A stretch of DNA of 64,000 nt from Leifsonia williamsii. GTDB lineage: Bacteria > Actinomycetota > Actinomycetes > Actinomycetales > Microbacteriaceae. Each line of letters starts with the position of its first letter. Within the stretch, counting starts at the first letter, position 1. The stretch spans positions 3,410,001 through 3,474,000 of the forward strand of contig NZ_JAROCF010000001.1 of the NCBI RefSeq assembly GCF_030433685.1. Direction: 5' to 3'. Shown here in pieces: positions 53,619 to 63,343 of the stretch. Made by a program: the position numbers and the translations under genes. The notes beneath the pieces were generated by a model, which did not search any database, had not been told where the DNA came from, and was given only the letters and a program-made list of their open reading frames with translations.

Positions 53619-54605
53619 TCAGCCGGACTCGCGCACGCGCAGCACGGCGTCGAGCGTGCGCCGGACGGTCTCGGCCGGGCGCGGCTCGTCCAGCAGCTCC
53701 AGCAGCAGCTCGCCGCAGGCCCGGCCGAACTCGCGCGGCTGGAGGTCGACGGCGGTGATCGGCGGGGTGTGGAACTCCATGATGAGGCTGTCCACACCCG
53801 AGACGATCGCGATGTCGGCGCCCGGACGGCGGCCGAGCGTGCGCAGCAGCCCTGCGAGGCGCACGGCGACGCCGTCGGCGCCGACGAACACCGCGTCGAC
53901 GCCGGACTCCGGGTCGGCCCAGTCGCGCAGGCGACCGGCCAGCACGTCGTTGGGGGTGTGGATGCTCTCGAGCAGCACACGCGGCTCCAACCGACGCTCC
54001 GCGCACCACTCGCGGTAGGCCGATTCGAGCTCCTGCGCCCAGGCCGACACGCGCTCCACCAGGAACAGGCCGGGACGCTGCGCCCCGCGCTCGGTGAACC
54101 GGTCGAGCACCTGGCGCGTCGTGCGCGTGTTGGGCGACTCCACGGTCCCCCACGGCGATGGGAAGCCCGCGGGCGGCGCGTCACCGGTGACCACGGGCAG
54201 CCCCTGGCCGAGGATGTGCGCGGCGCCGGCGTCGTCCGAGTGCGGCTCGATCAGGATGAAGCCGTCGACGGGCGGGTACGACTCGATCCTGGCGCTGGTC
54301 GGCGTGCTCGGCACGATCAGCAGGGAGAGGTCGGCCGCGTGGAGGCGCTCGGTGAGGCCGAGCGTGGCCTCCGTGTAGTACCCGAAGTGCACCGCCGACT
54401 CGGGCAGGTAGAGCCCGACGGCGCCGGCCCGCGACTGCCGCAACGCGCGGCCGAGGCGGTTGATCCGGTACCCCTGCTCGCGGGCGATCGCGAGCACCCG
54501 GGCGCGGGTCTCGTCGGAGACGCCTTTCTTGCCGTTGAGCGCGAGGGAGACGGCCGCGGCGGAGACGCCTGCGCGGTCGGCGATGTCGGCGAGCGTCGTC
54601 GGCAT
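53619..54605 (-). CDS. LacI-family transcriptional regulator
   Basis: The 328-aa regulator has an N-terminal LacI HTH (TTLADIADRAGVSAAAVSLA, then GYRINRLGRALRQSRAGAVG hinge) and a PBP-like effector domain (GLYLPESAVHFGYYTEATLG near residue 65, GADGVAVRLAGLLRTLGRRPG near 248, AVDLQPREFGRACGELLLELL near 285). It is divergent from the amidohydrolase/ABC operon with a perfect 24-bp palindrome between, so it should control that operon and itself. ATG 54605 is preceded by AGGCGG at a long spacing. Confidence 0.92.
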   Translation of the reverse strand: MPTTLADIADRAGVSAAAVSLALNGKKGVSDETRARVLAIAREQGYRINRLGRALRQSRAGAVGLYLPESAVHFGYYTEATLGLTERLHAADLSLLIVPSTPTSARIESYPPVDGFILIEPHSDDAGAAHILGQGLPVVTGDAPPAGFPSPWGTVESPNTRTTRQVLDRFTERGAQRPGLFLVERVSAWAQELESAYREWCAERRLEPRVLLESIHTPNDVLAGRLRDWADPESGVDAVFVGADGVAVRLAGLLRTLGRRPGADIAIVSGVDSLIMEFHTPPITAVDLQPREFGRACGELLLELLDEPRPAETVRRTLDAVLRVRESG

Positions 54606-54677
54606 CCGGCTGCACCGCCTTCCTCTTCGCGCCGGGCGTTTGTGTCCCGGCTCCCGAGCATTGTATAGTCCCGGATT

Positions 54678-54701
54678 AATCGATTGAGTGCTCAATCGAT
54701 T
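54678..54701. promoter_or_regulatory. Perfect 24-bp palindrome, LacI-type operator
   Basis: AATCGATTGAG and CTCAATCGATT are exact inverted copies around a TG centre. It lies between the LacI gene and the amidohydrolase, 22 bases before the GTG start of the latter. A -10-like TATACA near 54660 serves the minus-strand regulator gene. Confidence 0.9.
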
Positions 54702-54722
54702 CAGTCTCGAGATCGGACCTCC

Positions 54723-56387
54723 GTGACAGCAGTGCGGCTCCACCTGGCCTTCGTGAACGGCGACGTCTTCGACGGCGTCTCCGACGCCCCGGCGCGGATG
54801 GACGTCGGCGTCGCCGATGGGCGTGTCGTCGCGCTCGGCGCGGAGGTGGCCGACCGGATCGGGCCCGAGACGCGCGTGGTCGACCTCACCGGGCGGATGC
54901 TCCTCCCCGGCCTGATCGACGCGCATGTCCACCCGGTCGAGGCCGGCGTCGAGCGGCTCAACTGCGACCTCTCCGCGGGCTGGACCCGGGACGACTACCT
55001 GGCGACGATCCGCGCGTACGCCGACGCTCATCCGGAGCAGGAGTGGATCGTCGGCGGAGGCTGGCAGCAGGCCGCCTTCCCCGGTGGTGCACCGCTCGCC
55101 GCCGACCTCGACGCGGTCGTCCCCGACCGGCCGGTCGTCATGTCGAACCGCGACCACCACAGCGCCTGGGTCAACTCCGCCGCGCTGCGCGCCCTCGGCA
55201 TCGACGCGAGCACCCCCGACCCCGCCGACGGCCGGATCGAGCGCGACGCCGACGGCGCACCGACAGGCACCTTGCACGAGGGCGCCCGCACGATCGCCCT
55301 CCGCGCCGCACCCCAGCCGACCATCGACGACCAGTACGCGGGCCTCCTGGAGGCGCAGCGCCACCTCCACTCGTTCGGCATCACCGGCTGGCAGGACGCC
55401 CTGATCGGCGACTACGGCAATCACACCGCCGCGATCGTGGACGTCTACCGCCGCGCGATCGACGAGGACACCCTGCGCGCCCGGGTCAACGGCGCGATCT
55501 GGTGGGAGCGCGAGGTCGGCGAGGAGCAGATCGCCCGCATCGACGGGCTGCGCCGGCGGCACCAGGACGAGCGGTTCCGCGTGACGACCGTGAAGGTCAT
55601 GCAGGACGGCATCGTCGAGAACCAGACGGCCGCGATGATCCACCCCTACTGCTCCGGTCACGCGCCCGCCGGGGCGCACTCCGACGGCATCTCCTTCGTC
55701 GACCCCGAGCGGCTGCAGGCCTACGTGACCCGCCTGGACGAGCTGGGCCTCCAGGTGCACTTCCACGCGATCGGCGACCGGGGCGTCCGGGAGTCGCTGG
55801 ACGCCGTCGCCGCCGCGCGCGCAGCGAACGGCCCCGGCGGGCGCACGCACCACATCGCCCACCTCCAGGTGGTCCACCCCGACGACCACGCCCGGTTCGC
55901 CCAGCTCGACGTGGCCGCCAACATCCAGGCGCTGTGGGCCTGCTACGACCCGCAGATGGTCGAGCTCAACATCCCGCTGCTCGGCGCCGAGCGCACGCTC
56001 ACCCAGTACCCGTTCGGCTCCCTGCTCCGCGCGGGCGCCCGCCTGGCCGCCGGCTCCGACTGGCCGGTGACCACGCCCGACCCGTGGCTCGCGATGCACG
56101 TCGCCGTCAACCGCCGGCTGCCGGACGGGCACCCCGACTCCCACCCCGACGTCTTCCTCCCGGCCGAGCGCATCGGCCTGGCGGACGCGCTGCGCGCCTA
56201 CACCAGCGGCGCCGCGCACATCAACGGCCGCGCCGACCGAACCGGGTCGATCGCGGTCGGCTCCTGGGCCGACCTGGCCGTCGTCGATCGCAACCCCTTC
56301 GACGGCCCGGCGGACGACATCGCACGCACCCGCACCATCGAGACCCTCTTCGCCGGAGAGACGGTCTACTCGGCAGCCGACGCCTGA
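54723..56387 (+). CDS. Amidohydrolase family 3 (YtcJ-like)
   Basis: The 554-aa metal-dependent hydrolase has the composite barrel of the D-aminoacylase/YtcJ group: DAHVHPVEAG near residue 67 with two metal-binding His, VVMSNRDHHSAWVNSAALR near 138, HFHAIGDRGV near 346, HIAHLQVVHPDD near 378 and AAGSDWPVTTPDP near 442. YtcJ-type enzymes cleave N-formyl, N-acyl or formamide-like bonds. GTG 54723 is chosen because the family sequence begins just after it; the frame itself runs back through the operator, and the ribosome-binding site is weak. It is the first gene of an operon with an amino-acid-type ABC importer. Confidence 0.9.
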   Translation: MTAVRLHLAFVNGDVFDGVSDAPARMDVGVADGRVVALGAEVADRIGPETRVVDLTGRMLLPGLIDAHVHPVEAGVERLNCDLSAGWTRDDYLATIRAYADAHPEQEWIVGGGWQQAAFPGGAPLAADLDAVVPDRPVVMSNRDHHSAWVNSAALRALGIDASTPDPADGRIERDADGAPTGTLHEGARTIALRAAPQPTIDDQYAGLLEAQRHLHSFGITGWQDALIGDYGNHTAAIVDVYRRAIDEDTLRARVNGAIWWEREVGEEQIARIDGLRRRHQDERFRVTTVKVMQDGIVENQTAAMIHPYCSGHAPAGAHSDGISFVDPERLQAYVTRLDELGLQVHFHAIGDRGVRESLDAVAAARAANGPGGRTHHIAHLQVVHPDDHARFAQLDVAANIQALWACYDPQMVELNIPLLGAERTLTQYPFGSLLRAGARLAAGSDWPVTTPDPWLAMHVAVNRRLPDGHPDSHPDVFLPAERIGLADALRAYTSGAAHINGRADRTGSIAVGSWADLAVVDRNPFDGPADDIARTRTIETLFAGETVYSAADA

Positions 56388-56452
56388 CGCCACGCGTCCG
56401 GTGCGGCGGGACCGAGCGATCCGCAGCACACACCCCCAAGGAGACAGCACCC

Positions 56453-57382
56453 ATGAGACAGCACCACCTGACCACGGCCGGACTGGCCGTCCTCTCCGCC
56501 GCCGCGACCGTCGCGCTGCTCGCCGGCTGCTCCGCCGGCGCGTCCGGCGACGCCGGCGGGAAGAAGGCGGACGACCACCGGACCGCCATCGACGTCGCCG
56601 ACATCGCGAAGGACGACGCCGCCGCGAAGCTGCTGCCGGAGTCGGTGCAGAAGGCGGGCAAGCTCGTCGTCGGCGTCGACCCGACCTACGCGCCGAACGA
56701 GTTCAAGGACAAGGCGGGGCAGCCGATCGGCTGGGAGATCGACCTGATCGACGCCGTCGCCGCGAAGCTCGGCGTGAAGACCGACTACCGCACCGCCAAG
56801 TTCGACAACATCGTCCCGAGCATCCTGGGCGAGAAGTACGACCTGGGCCTCGGCGGGTACTACGACACCAAGAAGCGCCAGGAGACGCTCGACATGGTCG
56901 ACTTCTTCCAGGCCGGCAACCAGTTCGCATCGCCCAAGGACGCTCCGATCACCGACGAGCTCGATGTCTGCGGTCTGAAGGTCGCGGCCCAGAACGGCGG
57001 GTCGGCTCCCCTGGTGTACCTGCCGGAGCTCGACAAGAAGTGCACCGCCGCCGGCAAGAAGACCATCACGGTCCTCGGCTACGACACGCAGGACGACGCC
57101 ACCGCCGCGGTGAGCCTCGGCCGCGCCGACGCCATGGTCGCCGACTCCCCCGTGATCGGCTACGCCGCCAAGCTCAGCAAGGGCAAGCTCGTCACCTCGC
57201 CGATCTACGACTCCACGCTCTCCGGCACGCCGATCAAGAAGGACCGCGGGCAGTTCGCGGACGCCGTGCTGCAGGCGCTGCAGGGCCTGCAGAAGGACGG
57301 CACCTACACGGACATCCTCACCTACTGGGGCGTCGAGAACGGCGCCATCGACACCATGCAGATCAATGGCGGCACCGAGTAG
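56453..57382 (+). CDS. Amino-acid-type ABC substrate-binding lipoprotein
   Basis: The 309-aa family-3 solute-binding protein has a lipobox VALLAGCSA (Cys26), a polar linker to about 65, and the bilobed fold beginning KLVVGVDPTYAPNEFKDKAG, then WEIDLIDAVAAKLGVK, as in polar-amino-acid binding proteins. Two extra cysteines (DVCGLK, DKKCTA) may form a disulfide. AAGGAG precedes ATG 56453. It follows the amidohydrolase by 65 bases and overlaps the permease by 17, so the ligand is probably the amidohydrolase substrate, an N-substituted amine or amino acid. Confidence 0.93.
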   Translation: MRQHHLTTAGLAVLSAAATVALLAGCSAGASGDAGGKKADDHRTAIDVADIAKDDAAAKLLPESVQKAGKLVVGVDPTYAPNEFKDKAGQPIGWEIDLIDAVAAKLGVKTDYRTAKFDNIVPSILGEKYDLGLGGYYDTKKRQETLDMVDFFQAGNQFASPKDAPITDELDVCGLKVAAQNGGSAPLVYLPELDKKCTAAGKKTITVLGYDTQDDATAAVSLGRADAMVADSPVIGYAAKLSKGKLVTSPIYDSTLSGTPIKKDRGQFADAVLQALQGLQKDGTYTDILTYWGVENGAIDTMQINGGTE

Positions 57383-58364
57383 CCGCCCGGCGGCGCGCCC
57401 GGGGCTCCACCCGGTCACGGGCGCGCCCGCCATCCGCTCGACGCCGGTGCGCCACCCGTGGCGGATGGTCGCGGGCATCGTCGTCCTGCTCGCGCTCGCG
57501 CTGTTCCTGATCGACGCGAGCGGCCGGGAGGCGTACGACTGGCCCGCCTTCGCCGAGTACCTGTTCGACCCGCGGATCGTGCAGGCCGCCGGGATCACCC
57601 TCCTGCTCACGGTGCTCTCGATGGCGATCGCGGTCGCGCTCGGCGTGCTGCTCGCGATCATGCGGCAGAGCGCCAATCCGATCCTCCGCTGGGCGTCGGC
57701 CGTCTTCATCTGGATCTTCCGCGGCACCCCCGTCTACGTGCAGCTGGTCTTCTGGGGCCTGCTCTCGACCATCTACCGGACGATCGACGTCGGCATCCCG
57801 TTCCAGAAGCCCTGGCTCGTGCTCGAGAGCATCGACCTGCTGGACGTGTTCTGGATCGCCGTGATCGGCCTCGCGCTCAACGAGGCCGCCTACATGGCCG
57901 AGATCGTGCGCGCCGGCCTGCTCTCGGTCGAGACCGGGCAGAAGGAGGCGTCGACGGCCCTCGGCCTCACCCGCGCGCAGATGATGCGCAAGATCGTGCT
58001 GCCGCAGGCGATGCGTGTCATCATCCCGCCGACCGGCAACGAGGTCATCTCCATGCTGAAGACGACCTCGCTGGTCACCGCGGTTCCGTTCAGCCTGGAC
58101 TTGTACACGCGCTCGCGCGACATCTCGGCCGAGACGCTGAACCCGATCCCCCTGCTGCTCGTCGCCTCCGTCTGGTACCTGGCGTTCACGTCGCTCATGA
58201 TGATCGGCCAGCACTTCCTGGAGCGGCGCTACGCCCGCGGCTTCGACCACCGCGGCGGGGGAGCCCCCGATCAGGCGGCGGCCGCGACCGCCGCGCTCGC
58301 GACCGAGGACGGCGTGCCCGACGCAGCCGCACCCTCCACCCTCACCGAAGGAGCAGGCCGATGA
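57366..58364 (+). CDS. Amino-acid-type ABC permease
   Basis: The 332-aa permease has a HisM/GlnP-like core with about five TM helices: [20 protein letters not shown] near residue 80, [14 protein letters not shown] near 118, and the EAA loop [23 protein letters not shown] near 196. N- and C-terminal extensions of about 35 and 45 Ala/Pro-rich residues are unusual in length. The start overlaps the binding-protein gene by 17 bases, and its stop overlaps the ATPase start (ATGA). A single permease gene implies a homodimeric channel. Confidence 0.94.
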   Translation: MAAPSSRPAARPGLHPVTGAPAIRSTPVRHPWRMVAGIVVLLALALFLIDASGREAYDWPAFAEYLFDPRIVQAAGITLLLTVLSMAIAVALGVLLAIMRQSANPILRWASAVFIWIFRGTPVYVQLVFWGLLSTIYRTIDVGIPFQKPWLVLESIDLLDVFWIAVIGLALNEAAYMAEIVRAGLLSVETGQKEASTALGLTRAQMMRKIVLPQAMRVIIPPTGNEVISMLKTTSLVTAVPFSLDLYTRSRDISAETLNPIPLLLVASVWYLAFTSLMMIGQHFLERRYARGFDHRGGGAPDQAAAATAALATEDGVPDAAAPSTLTEGAGR

Positions 58365-59128
58365 ACGGACGCCCGATGGTCCTCGCCGAGGACGTGCACA
58401 AGGCCTACGGACAGCACCACGTGCTCAAGGGCGTGTCTATGGAGGTGCGGGCCGGCGAGGTGGTCTGCGTCATCGGCCCGTCGGGCTCCGGCAAGTCGAC
58501 CTTCCTGCGCTGCATCAACCATCTGGAGGGCATCGACGGCGGCCGGATCCTCGTCGACGGCGACCTCATCGGGTACCGGCAGAACGGCGACCGCCTGCAC
58601 GACCTGAAGCCGAAGGAGGCGGCGGCCCAGCGGCGCGACATCGGCATGGTGTTCCAGCGCTTCAACCTCTTCCCCCACCTGTCGGCGCTCGAGAACATCA
58701 CCGTCGCGCCGACGATGGTGGGCGGCCTCAAGCCGGCCGCCGCGACGGCCCGCGCGCGGGAGCTGCTCGACCGGGTGGGTCTCTCCGCCAAGGCGGACGC
58801 CTATCCGGCGCAGCTCTCCGGCGGACAGCAGCAGCGCGTCGCGATCGCCCGCGCGCTGGCTATGGACCCGAAGCTGATGCTGTTCGACGAGCCGACCTCC
58901 GCCCTCGACCCCGAGCTCGTCGGCGAGGTGCTGGACGTCATGAAGGGGCTGGCGCGGTCCGGCATGACGATGATCGTCGTCACGCACGAGATCGGCTTCG
59001 CGCGGGAGGTGGGCGACACGCTCGCGTTCATGGACGGCGGCGTCGTCGTGGAGTCCGGCCGTCCGGCCGAGGTCATCGCGGCGCCGCAGCGGGAGCGCAC
59101 CCGGGCGTTCCTCTCGCACGTGCTCTGA
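58361..59128 (+). CDS. Amino-acid-type ABC ATPase
   Basis: The 255-aa ATPase of the GlnQ/HisP family has Walker [10 protein letters not shown] at residues 39-47, Q-loop [12 protein letters not shown] near 95, signature LSGGQQQR at 152-159, Walker [13 protein letters not shown] near 172 and H-loop [13 protein letters not shown] near 205. An insertion [10 protein letters not shown] before the Q-loop is common in this family. The ATG overlaps the permease stop and has AAGGAGCAGGCCG upstream. It completes the amidohydrolase-binding protein-permease-ATPase operon. Confidence 0.95.
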   Translation: MNGRPMVLAEDVHKAYGQHHVLKGVSMEVRAGEVVCVIGPSGSGKSTFLRCINHLEGIDGGRILVDGDLIGYRQNGDRLHDLKPKEAAAQRRDIGMVFQRFNLFPHLSALENITVAPTMVGGLKPAAATARARELLDRVGLSAKADAYPAQLSGGQQQRVAIARALAMDPKLMLFDEPTSALDPELVGEVLDVMKGLARSGMTMIVVTHEIGFAREVGDTLAFMDGGVVVESGRPAEVIAAPQRERTRAFLSHVL

Positions 59129-59270
59129 GGCTGCCGCCCGGTGCCACGGGAACCCGCGGGGCGGCGGCCTGCTGGGCGCGCGGTGAGCGTTCCCGGCGAG
59201 GCGTCGGGTATGGTCGTTCGGGGCGTCGAGTGAGAGGAGCCGGAAGCTGCATCCGAAGATCATCCCGTTC

Positions 59271-60086
59271 GTGGTCGCCGGCCTGATGGCCGTGACGACC
59301 GGCGGAAGCCTCCTCTCCCCCGTGGCGCCGGCCGCTCCTGCGCCCCAGTCCGCGCCGACGAACGTGCCGAGCCAGGCGGTCGCGCAGCCGTTCGCCGCCG
59401 CGCCGACGCCGCCGGCGACGCCATTCCCCGGCGCCGCGTCCGGCGCCCTCTCTGCTCCGAGCCCGCAGGCGGACCGCCGCGCCTGGCAGCAGCAGGTCTC
59501 CCCCGAGCCCAAGCAGCGCATCAAGCAGGTCGCCATGGCCGCCATCGGCGACTCCATCACCGCGTTCACCGATCGCAACGGCGCCCGCACCCCGTGGTCG
59601 TGGGTGCGCACCGCGGCGGTCGGCGGAGTGACGGATGCCGGAGGCTACCGCCACTGGGGCGACACGTCGGCCCAGATCCTCGCGCACACCGGCCGCGTCA
59701 AGGCCGACGTGGTCGTGGTGATGGCCGGGACGAACGACATCCGCGACGGCTCCCGCCCCGTGCCCACCGCGCAGACGCTCGCCAACGTGACCGCGATCTT
59801 CGACCGCGCCGGGGTGAAGGCCCGCGTGTTGTCCGCCCTCGCGCCCAAGAGCGACGGCGGAGCCGCCGCGACCCTCAAGCTCAATCAGGCGCTGCGCCAA
59901 CTCGCGGCCCAGAAGGGGTGGACCTTCGTCGACCCCTGGTCGAGCCTCCGCAAGGCCGACGGCCGCTGGGTCGCCGGCGCCACGGTCGACGGCACCCACC
60001 CCACCGCCCGCAGCGGCGCCATCGCCGGTGCGGCGCTGCGCGCAGCGGTCGTGGCGGTGTCGCCGGACCGCAGCATCCTGCGCTGA
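59271..60086 (+). CDS. Exported SGNH/GDSL hydrolase
   Basis: The protein (271 aa from GTG 59271) has a signal peptide-like start, a Pro/Ala-rich linker and an SGNH hydrolase domain with block I AAIGDSITAF (nucleophile Ser), block III MAGTNDIRDG and block V DGTHPTARSG with the catalytic Asp and His. It is a secreted or surface esterase/acetylhydrolase of unknown substrate. GTG 59271 leaves the signal peptide without its basic n-region; a frame extension to CTG 59247, with AGGAG seven bases upstream, would restore MHPKIIPF and is the better biological start. Confidence 0.87.
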   Translation: MVAGLMAVTTGGSLLSPVAPAAPAPQSAPTNVPSQAVAQPFAAAPTPPATPFPGAASGALSAPSPQADRRAWQQQVSPEPKQRIKQVAMAAIGDSITAFTDRNGARTPWSWVRTAAVGGVTDAGGYRHWGDTSAQILAHTGRVKADVVVVMAGTNDIRDGSRPVPTAQTLANVTAIFDRAGVKARVLSALAPKSDGGAAATLKLNQALRQLAAQKGWTFVDPWSSLRKADGRWVAGATVDGTHPTARSGAIAGAALRAAVVAVSPDRSILR

Positions 60087-60107
60087 TCCCGCGGGAGCGC
60101 CGGTCGG

Positions 60108-60835
60108 CTAGTGCCGCCCGAGCGCCGACGGCGCCTTCGAGGCCGGCGTCCGCCCGCTGAAGCGCCCCAGCGACCAGCGGGCGTGCGCCTCGGGCAGCGC
60201 CCGCCCCTCCACCAGGTCGGCGACGCGCTCCCCCACCAGCGCCGCGAACGTGAAGCCCTCGCCGGAGTCGCCGCACGCGATCGTGACGGCGCTCAGGAGG
60301 CGGTCGATGACGAAGTCGCCGTCCGGAGAGTCCGTCCACGAGCACACCTGCGCCGCGCCGGTCGTGGTGGGGAGCCCGGGCAGGGTGCGCGCCACGCGCT
60401 CGCGGATCATGGCGGTCGGCTCGCGGTCCGGCTCGCGGTCGGCGTCGCCGTCATCGAGCGCGCGCAGCGGCCGGTCGAGCCCGACCTTGTAGCCGAGGCC
60501 GGGCGCCGGCATACAGGAGATGCCCGCCTCCCATGCCCGCCTCGTCCACGAGCGCCCGGCGCCAGCACGACGTGGTCGGCACAGCCCTCGCCGCTCCTGC
60601 AGACGGGCGCCGACCAGCGCCTCCAGCCGTTCCATCGCCGCGACCGCCTGCGCGAGGGCACGCGCCCGCCAGGCCAGCGTGTCGATGCGCCGCCACAGCC
60701 GCGTCGTGCCGGAGGAGGACGAGAGCGTGTTGCCGACGCCGTAGCGGTCGACGAGCGTCACCTCGTGGCCGCGCTCGACCAGCTGCAGCGCGGCGGGCAG
60801 CCCCAGGCGCCTGCGCCGACGACGACGACCCTCAT
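60108..60835 (-). pseudogene. Decayed FAD-dependent oxidoreductase (sarcosine/amino-acid oxidase type)
   Basis: ATG 60835 opens MRVVVVGAGAWG, an FAD-binding start. The homologous continuation LPAALQLVERGHEVTLVDRY is in a different frame, so one base is missing near 60800. Downstream, GTTRLWRRIDTLAW and GLGYKVGLDRPLRALDDGD are family-like, but a central stretch of more than 100 residues expected in a roughly 370-aa enzyme is absent. The remaining bridge (about 60480-60610) mixes frames: ADHVVLAPGA is readable only in another frame. The C-terminal part (TDSPDGDFVIDRL, then CGDSGEGFTFAALVGERVADL) is intact. The gene is therefore non-functional unless the sequence contains errors. Confidence 0.8.
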
Positions 60836-60848
60836 CGGACGAGCGGGC

Positions 60849-61874
60849 TCAGGAGGCCTGGCCGCCCTTCTCGGCGCGCAACTTGGCGATCTCGTACAGC
60901 GTGACGCTCGCCGCGATACCCGCGTTGAGCGACTCCGTGCTCGCGCTGATCGGGATGGAGACGACCGCGTCGCAGGTCTCGGTCACCAGCCGCGAGAGGC
61001 CCTTGCCCTCGCTGCCGACGACGATCACGACCGGGCGGTCGGCGAACGACAGGCCGGGGAGGCTGGTGTCGCCTCCCCCGTCGAGCCCGAGCACGAACAC
61101 GCCCGCCTGCTTGAACGCCTTGAGCGTCTGCGTGAGATTCGCGGCCATGGCGACGGGCGTGCGCGCTGCCGCGCCCGCCGAGGTCTTCCACGCGGCGGCG
61201 GTCATGCCGACCGAGCGGCGCTGCGGCACGATGACGCCCTGACCGCCGAAGGCGGCGGTCGAGCGGATGATCGCGCCCAGGTTGCGCGGGTCGGTGATGC
61301 CGTCGAGCGCGACGAACAGCGGCGTCTCGCCCTTGCGGATCGTCAGGTCGAGCAGCTCCTGCGGGTGCGCGTACTCGTACGGCGGCACCTTCAGCGCGAC
61401 ACCCTGGTGCACGGCGTCGCGGCCGGCGAGCCGGTCGAGCTCGGGGCGCATGACCTCCAGCACCGGGATGGCGCGGCCGGTCGCGATCGAGAGGATCTCC
61501 TTCATCCGGTCGTCCATCTCGACCCGCGCCGCGACGTACAGCGTGGAGGCGGGGATGCGGGCCCGCAGCGCCTCCAGCACCGAGTTGCGACCGGTCACGA
61601 TCTCGCTCTCGTCGCCGGACTTGGCCCGGCGGGAGGCGCCGGACGCACCGCGCGGGGTCGTGTCGCGGCCGCCGCCGCGCTGGGCCGCCTTGGCCGCGGA
61701 GCGCTCGCGGAGCACCTTCGCCTTGTGGGCGACGTGCCACTCGCGGTCCTCGGCCTTCGGCGTCGGGCCCTTGCCCTCGAGCGCCTTGCGGCCGTTGCCG
61801 CCCGTGCCCTTCAGCGGGCCCTTCTTGCCCTTGCGCACGGCTCCTGCGCGGGGCTTTCCACCCGAGTTCTTCAT
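60849..61874 (-). CDS. rlmB: 23S rRNA (guanosine-2'-O)-methyltransferase RlmB
   Basis: The 341-aa SpoU/TrmH-family enzyme has a long basic Lys/Gly-rich N-terminal extension (about 85 residues), a substrate-binding domain ([16 protein letters not shown] near 93), and a knotted SPOUT catalytic domain with [22 protein letters not shown] near 190, [15 protein letters not shown] near 282 and [20 protein letters not shown] near 310. It methylates the 2'-O of G2251 in the ribosomal P loop. ATG 61874 overlaps the cysS stop (ATGA). The basic tail is typical of actinobacterial members and probably binds rRNA. Confidence 0.95.
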   Translation of the reverse strand: MKNSGGKPRAGAVRKGKKGPLKGTGGNGRKALEGKGPTPKAEDREWHVAHKAKVLRERSAAKAAQRGGGRDTTPRGASGASRRAKSGDESEIVTGRNSVLEALRARIPASTLYVAARVEMDDRMKEILSIATGRAIPVLEVMRPELDRLAGRDAVHQGVALKVPPYEYAHPQELLDLTIRKGETPLFVALDGITDPRNLGAIIRSTAAFGGQGVIVPQRRSVGMTAAAWKTSAGAAARTPVAMAANLTQTLKAFKQAGVFVLGLDGGGDTSLPGLSFADRPVVIVVGSEGKGLSRLVTETCDAVVSIPISASTESLNAGIAASVTLYEIAKLRAEKGGQAS

Positions 61875-63304
61875 GGTTCGATGCTCCAATGCGACCCCGT
61901 CGGGGTGTCTTCGATGGTGATTCCCGCGGCGGTCAGCTCGTCGCGGATGCGGTCGGCGGCGGCGAAGTCACGCGCCTGCCGCGCCTCCTGCCGGTCGGCG
62001 AGCAGCCGCCCGACCAGCTGGCCGAGCGCCGCGTCGGCTGCGGACGAGCCCCCGGCGTTCCAGTGCGGCGACAGCGGGTTGATGCCGAGCACCTCCGTCA
62101 TCGCGAGGACGTGCCCGCGGGCGGCGGCGGCCGCCTCCAAGTCTTCCGCATCGAGCGCCGCGTTTCCTGAACGCACGGTGTCGTGCAGCACGGCGAGCGC
62201 CTGCGGCACCGCGAGGTCGTCGTCCATCGCCTCGGCGAACGCGCCCGGCACGGTCTCGACGCCGCTCCCCGCGAACCGGGTGCCCTGGAGGCGCCGGTCG
62301 ACGCGCTCGAAGAAGCCGGCGATGCGATCGAGGGCCGCCTCGGCCTCCTCCAGGCTGCCGTCGTGGAAGTCGATGGTGGAGCGGTAGTGCGCCGAGCCCA
62401 GGTAGTAGCGCACGACGATCGGGCGCGCCGCGCCCAGCAGGTCGGCCGCGTAGACCGAGTTGCCGAGCGACTTGCTCATCTTCTGGCCGTTCACGTGCAC
62501 GAGGCCGTTGTGCACCCAGTACTGCGCGAAGTCGTCGCCGGCGGCCGTCGACTGCGCCAGCTCGTTCTCGTGGTGCGGGAAGCGGAGGTCGAGCCCGCCG
62601 CCGTGGATGTCGAACGCCGGCCCGAGGTAGCGGCGCGACATGGCCGAGCACTCGATGTGCCAGCCGGGGCGGCCCTCGCCCCACGGGGACGGGAACGCGG
62701 CGGAGGCGGGCTCGTCGGTCTTGCGGCCCTTCCAGAGGGCGAAGTCGCGCGGGTCGCGCTTGGCGCGCGGGTCGGCGTCGGCCGCCGCCTCCATGTTGTC
62801 GATGCTCTGCCGGGTGAGCGAGCCGTAGGCCGGCCAGCTCTGCACGTCGAAGTAGACGTCTCCGGAGCCGTCGGGAGCGACGTAGGCGTGACCGCGGTCG
62901 ATGAGGCGCGCGATGATCTCCTGCATCTGCGGGATGCTGGCGGTCGCCCGCGGCTCGTAGGTCGGAGGCTGCACGCCGAGCGCCGTGTAGCCTGCCGTGA
63001 ACTCCAGCTCGAACCGGTAGGCCAGCGCCCACCACTGCTCGATGCTGCCCTGCTCCTGCGCGGCGGCCGCGTTGACCAGGATCTTGTCGTCGATGTCGGT
63101 GACGTTGCGCACCAGCGTCACGTCGAGCCCGCGGTATACGAACCAGCGGCGCAGCTGGTCGTAGACGAGGGCCGAGCGGAGGTGCCCGATGTGCGGCGAG
63201 GACTGGACGGTCGGACCGCACACGTACATCCCCACCTTGCCCGGTTCGAGCGGGACGAAGTCGCGCAGGGCGCCGGCCTTCGTGTCGAAGAGTCGCAGAG
63301 TCAC
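61871..63304 (-). CDS. cysS: Cysteinyl-tRNA synthetase
   Basis: The 477-aa class I synthetase has zinc ligands beginning at Cys29 (MYVCGPTVQ), HIGH at residues 38-41, WHIECSAM near 216, [17 protein letters not shown] near 232 and KMSKS at 275-279. The DALR-type and C-terminal anticodon domains follow. It attaches cysteine to tRNA-Cys. It lies between ispDF and rlmB on the minus strand, an actinobacterial order (ispD/ispF, cysS, rlmB). The stop overlaps the rlmB start. The 39-base gap to ispDF has no promoter that can be recognised. Confidence 0.98.
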   Translation of the reverse strand: MTLRLFDTKAGALRDFVPLEPGKVGMYVCGPTVQSSPHIGHLRSALVYDQLRRWFVYRGLDVTLVRNVTDIDDKILVNAAAAQEQGSIEQWWALAYRFELEFTAGYTALGVQPPTYEPRATASIPQMQEIIARLIDRGHAYVAPDGSGDVYFDVQSWPAYGSLTRQSIDNMEAAADADPRAKRDPRDFALWKGRKTDEPASAAFPSPWGEGRPGWHIECSAMSRRYLGPAFDIHGGGLDLRFPHHENELAQSTAAGDDFAQYWVHNGLVHVNGQKMSKSLGNSVYAADLLGAARPIVVRYYLGSAHYRSTIDFHDGSLEEAEAALDRIAGFFERVDRRLQGTRFAGSGVETVPGAFAEAMDDDLAVPQALAVLHDTVRSGNAALDAEDLEAAAAARGHVLAMTEVLGINPLSPHWNAGGSSAADAALGQLVGRLLADRQEARQARDFAAADRIRDELTAAGITIEDTPTGSHWSIEP

Positions 63305-63343
63305 GCGTTACAGCCTAGAGGGCTGGTCGCGCCTGCGCCCTCG

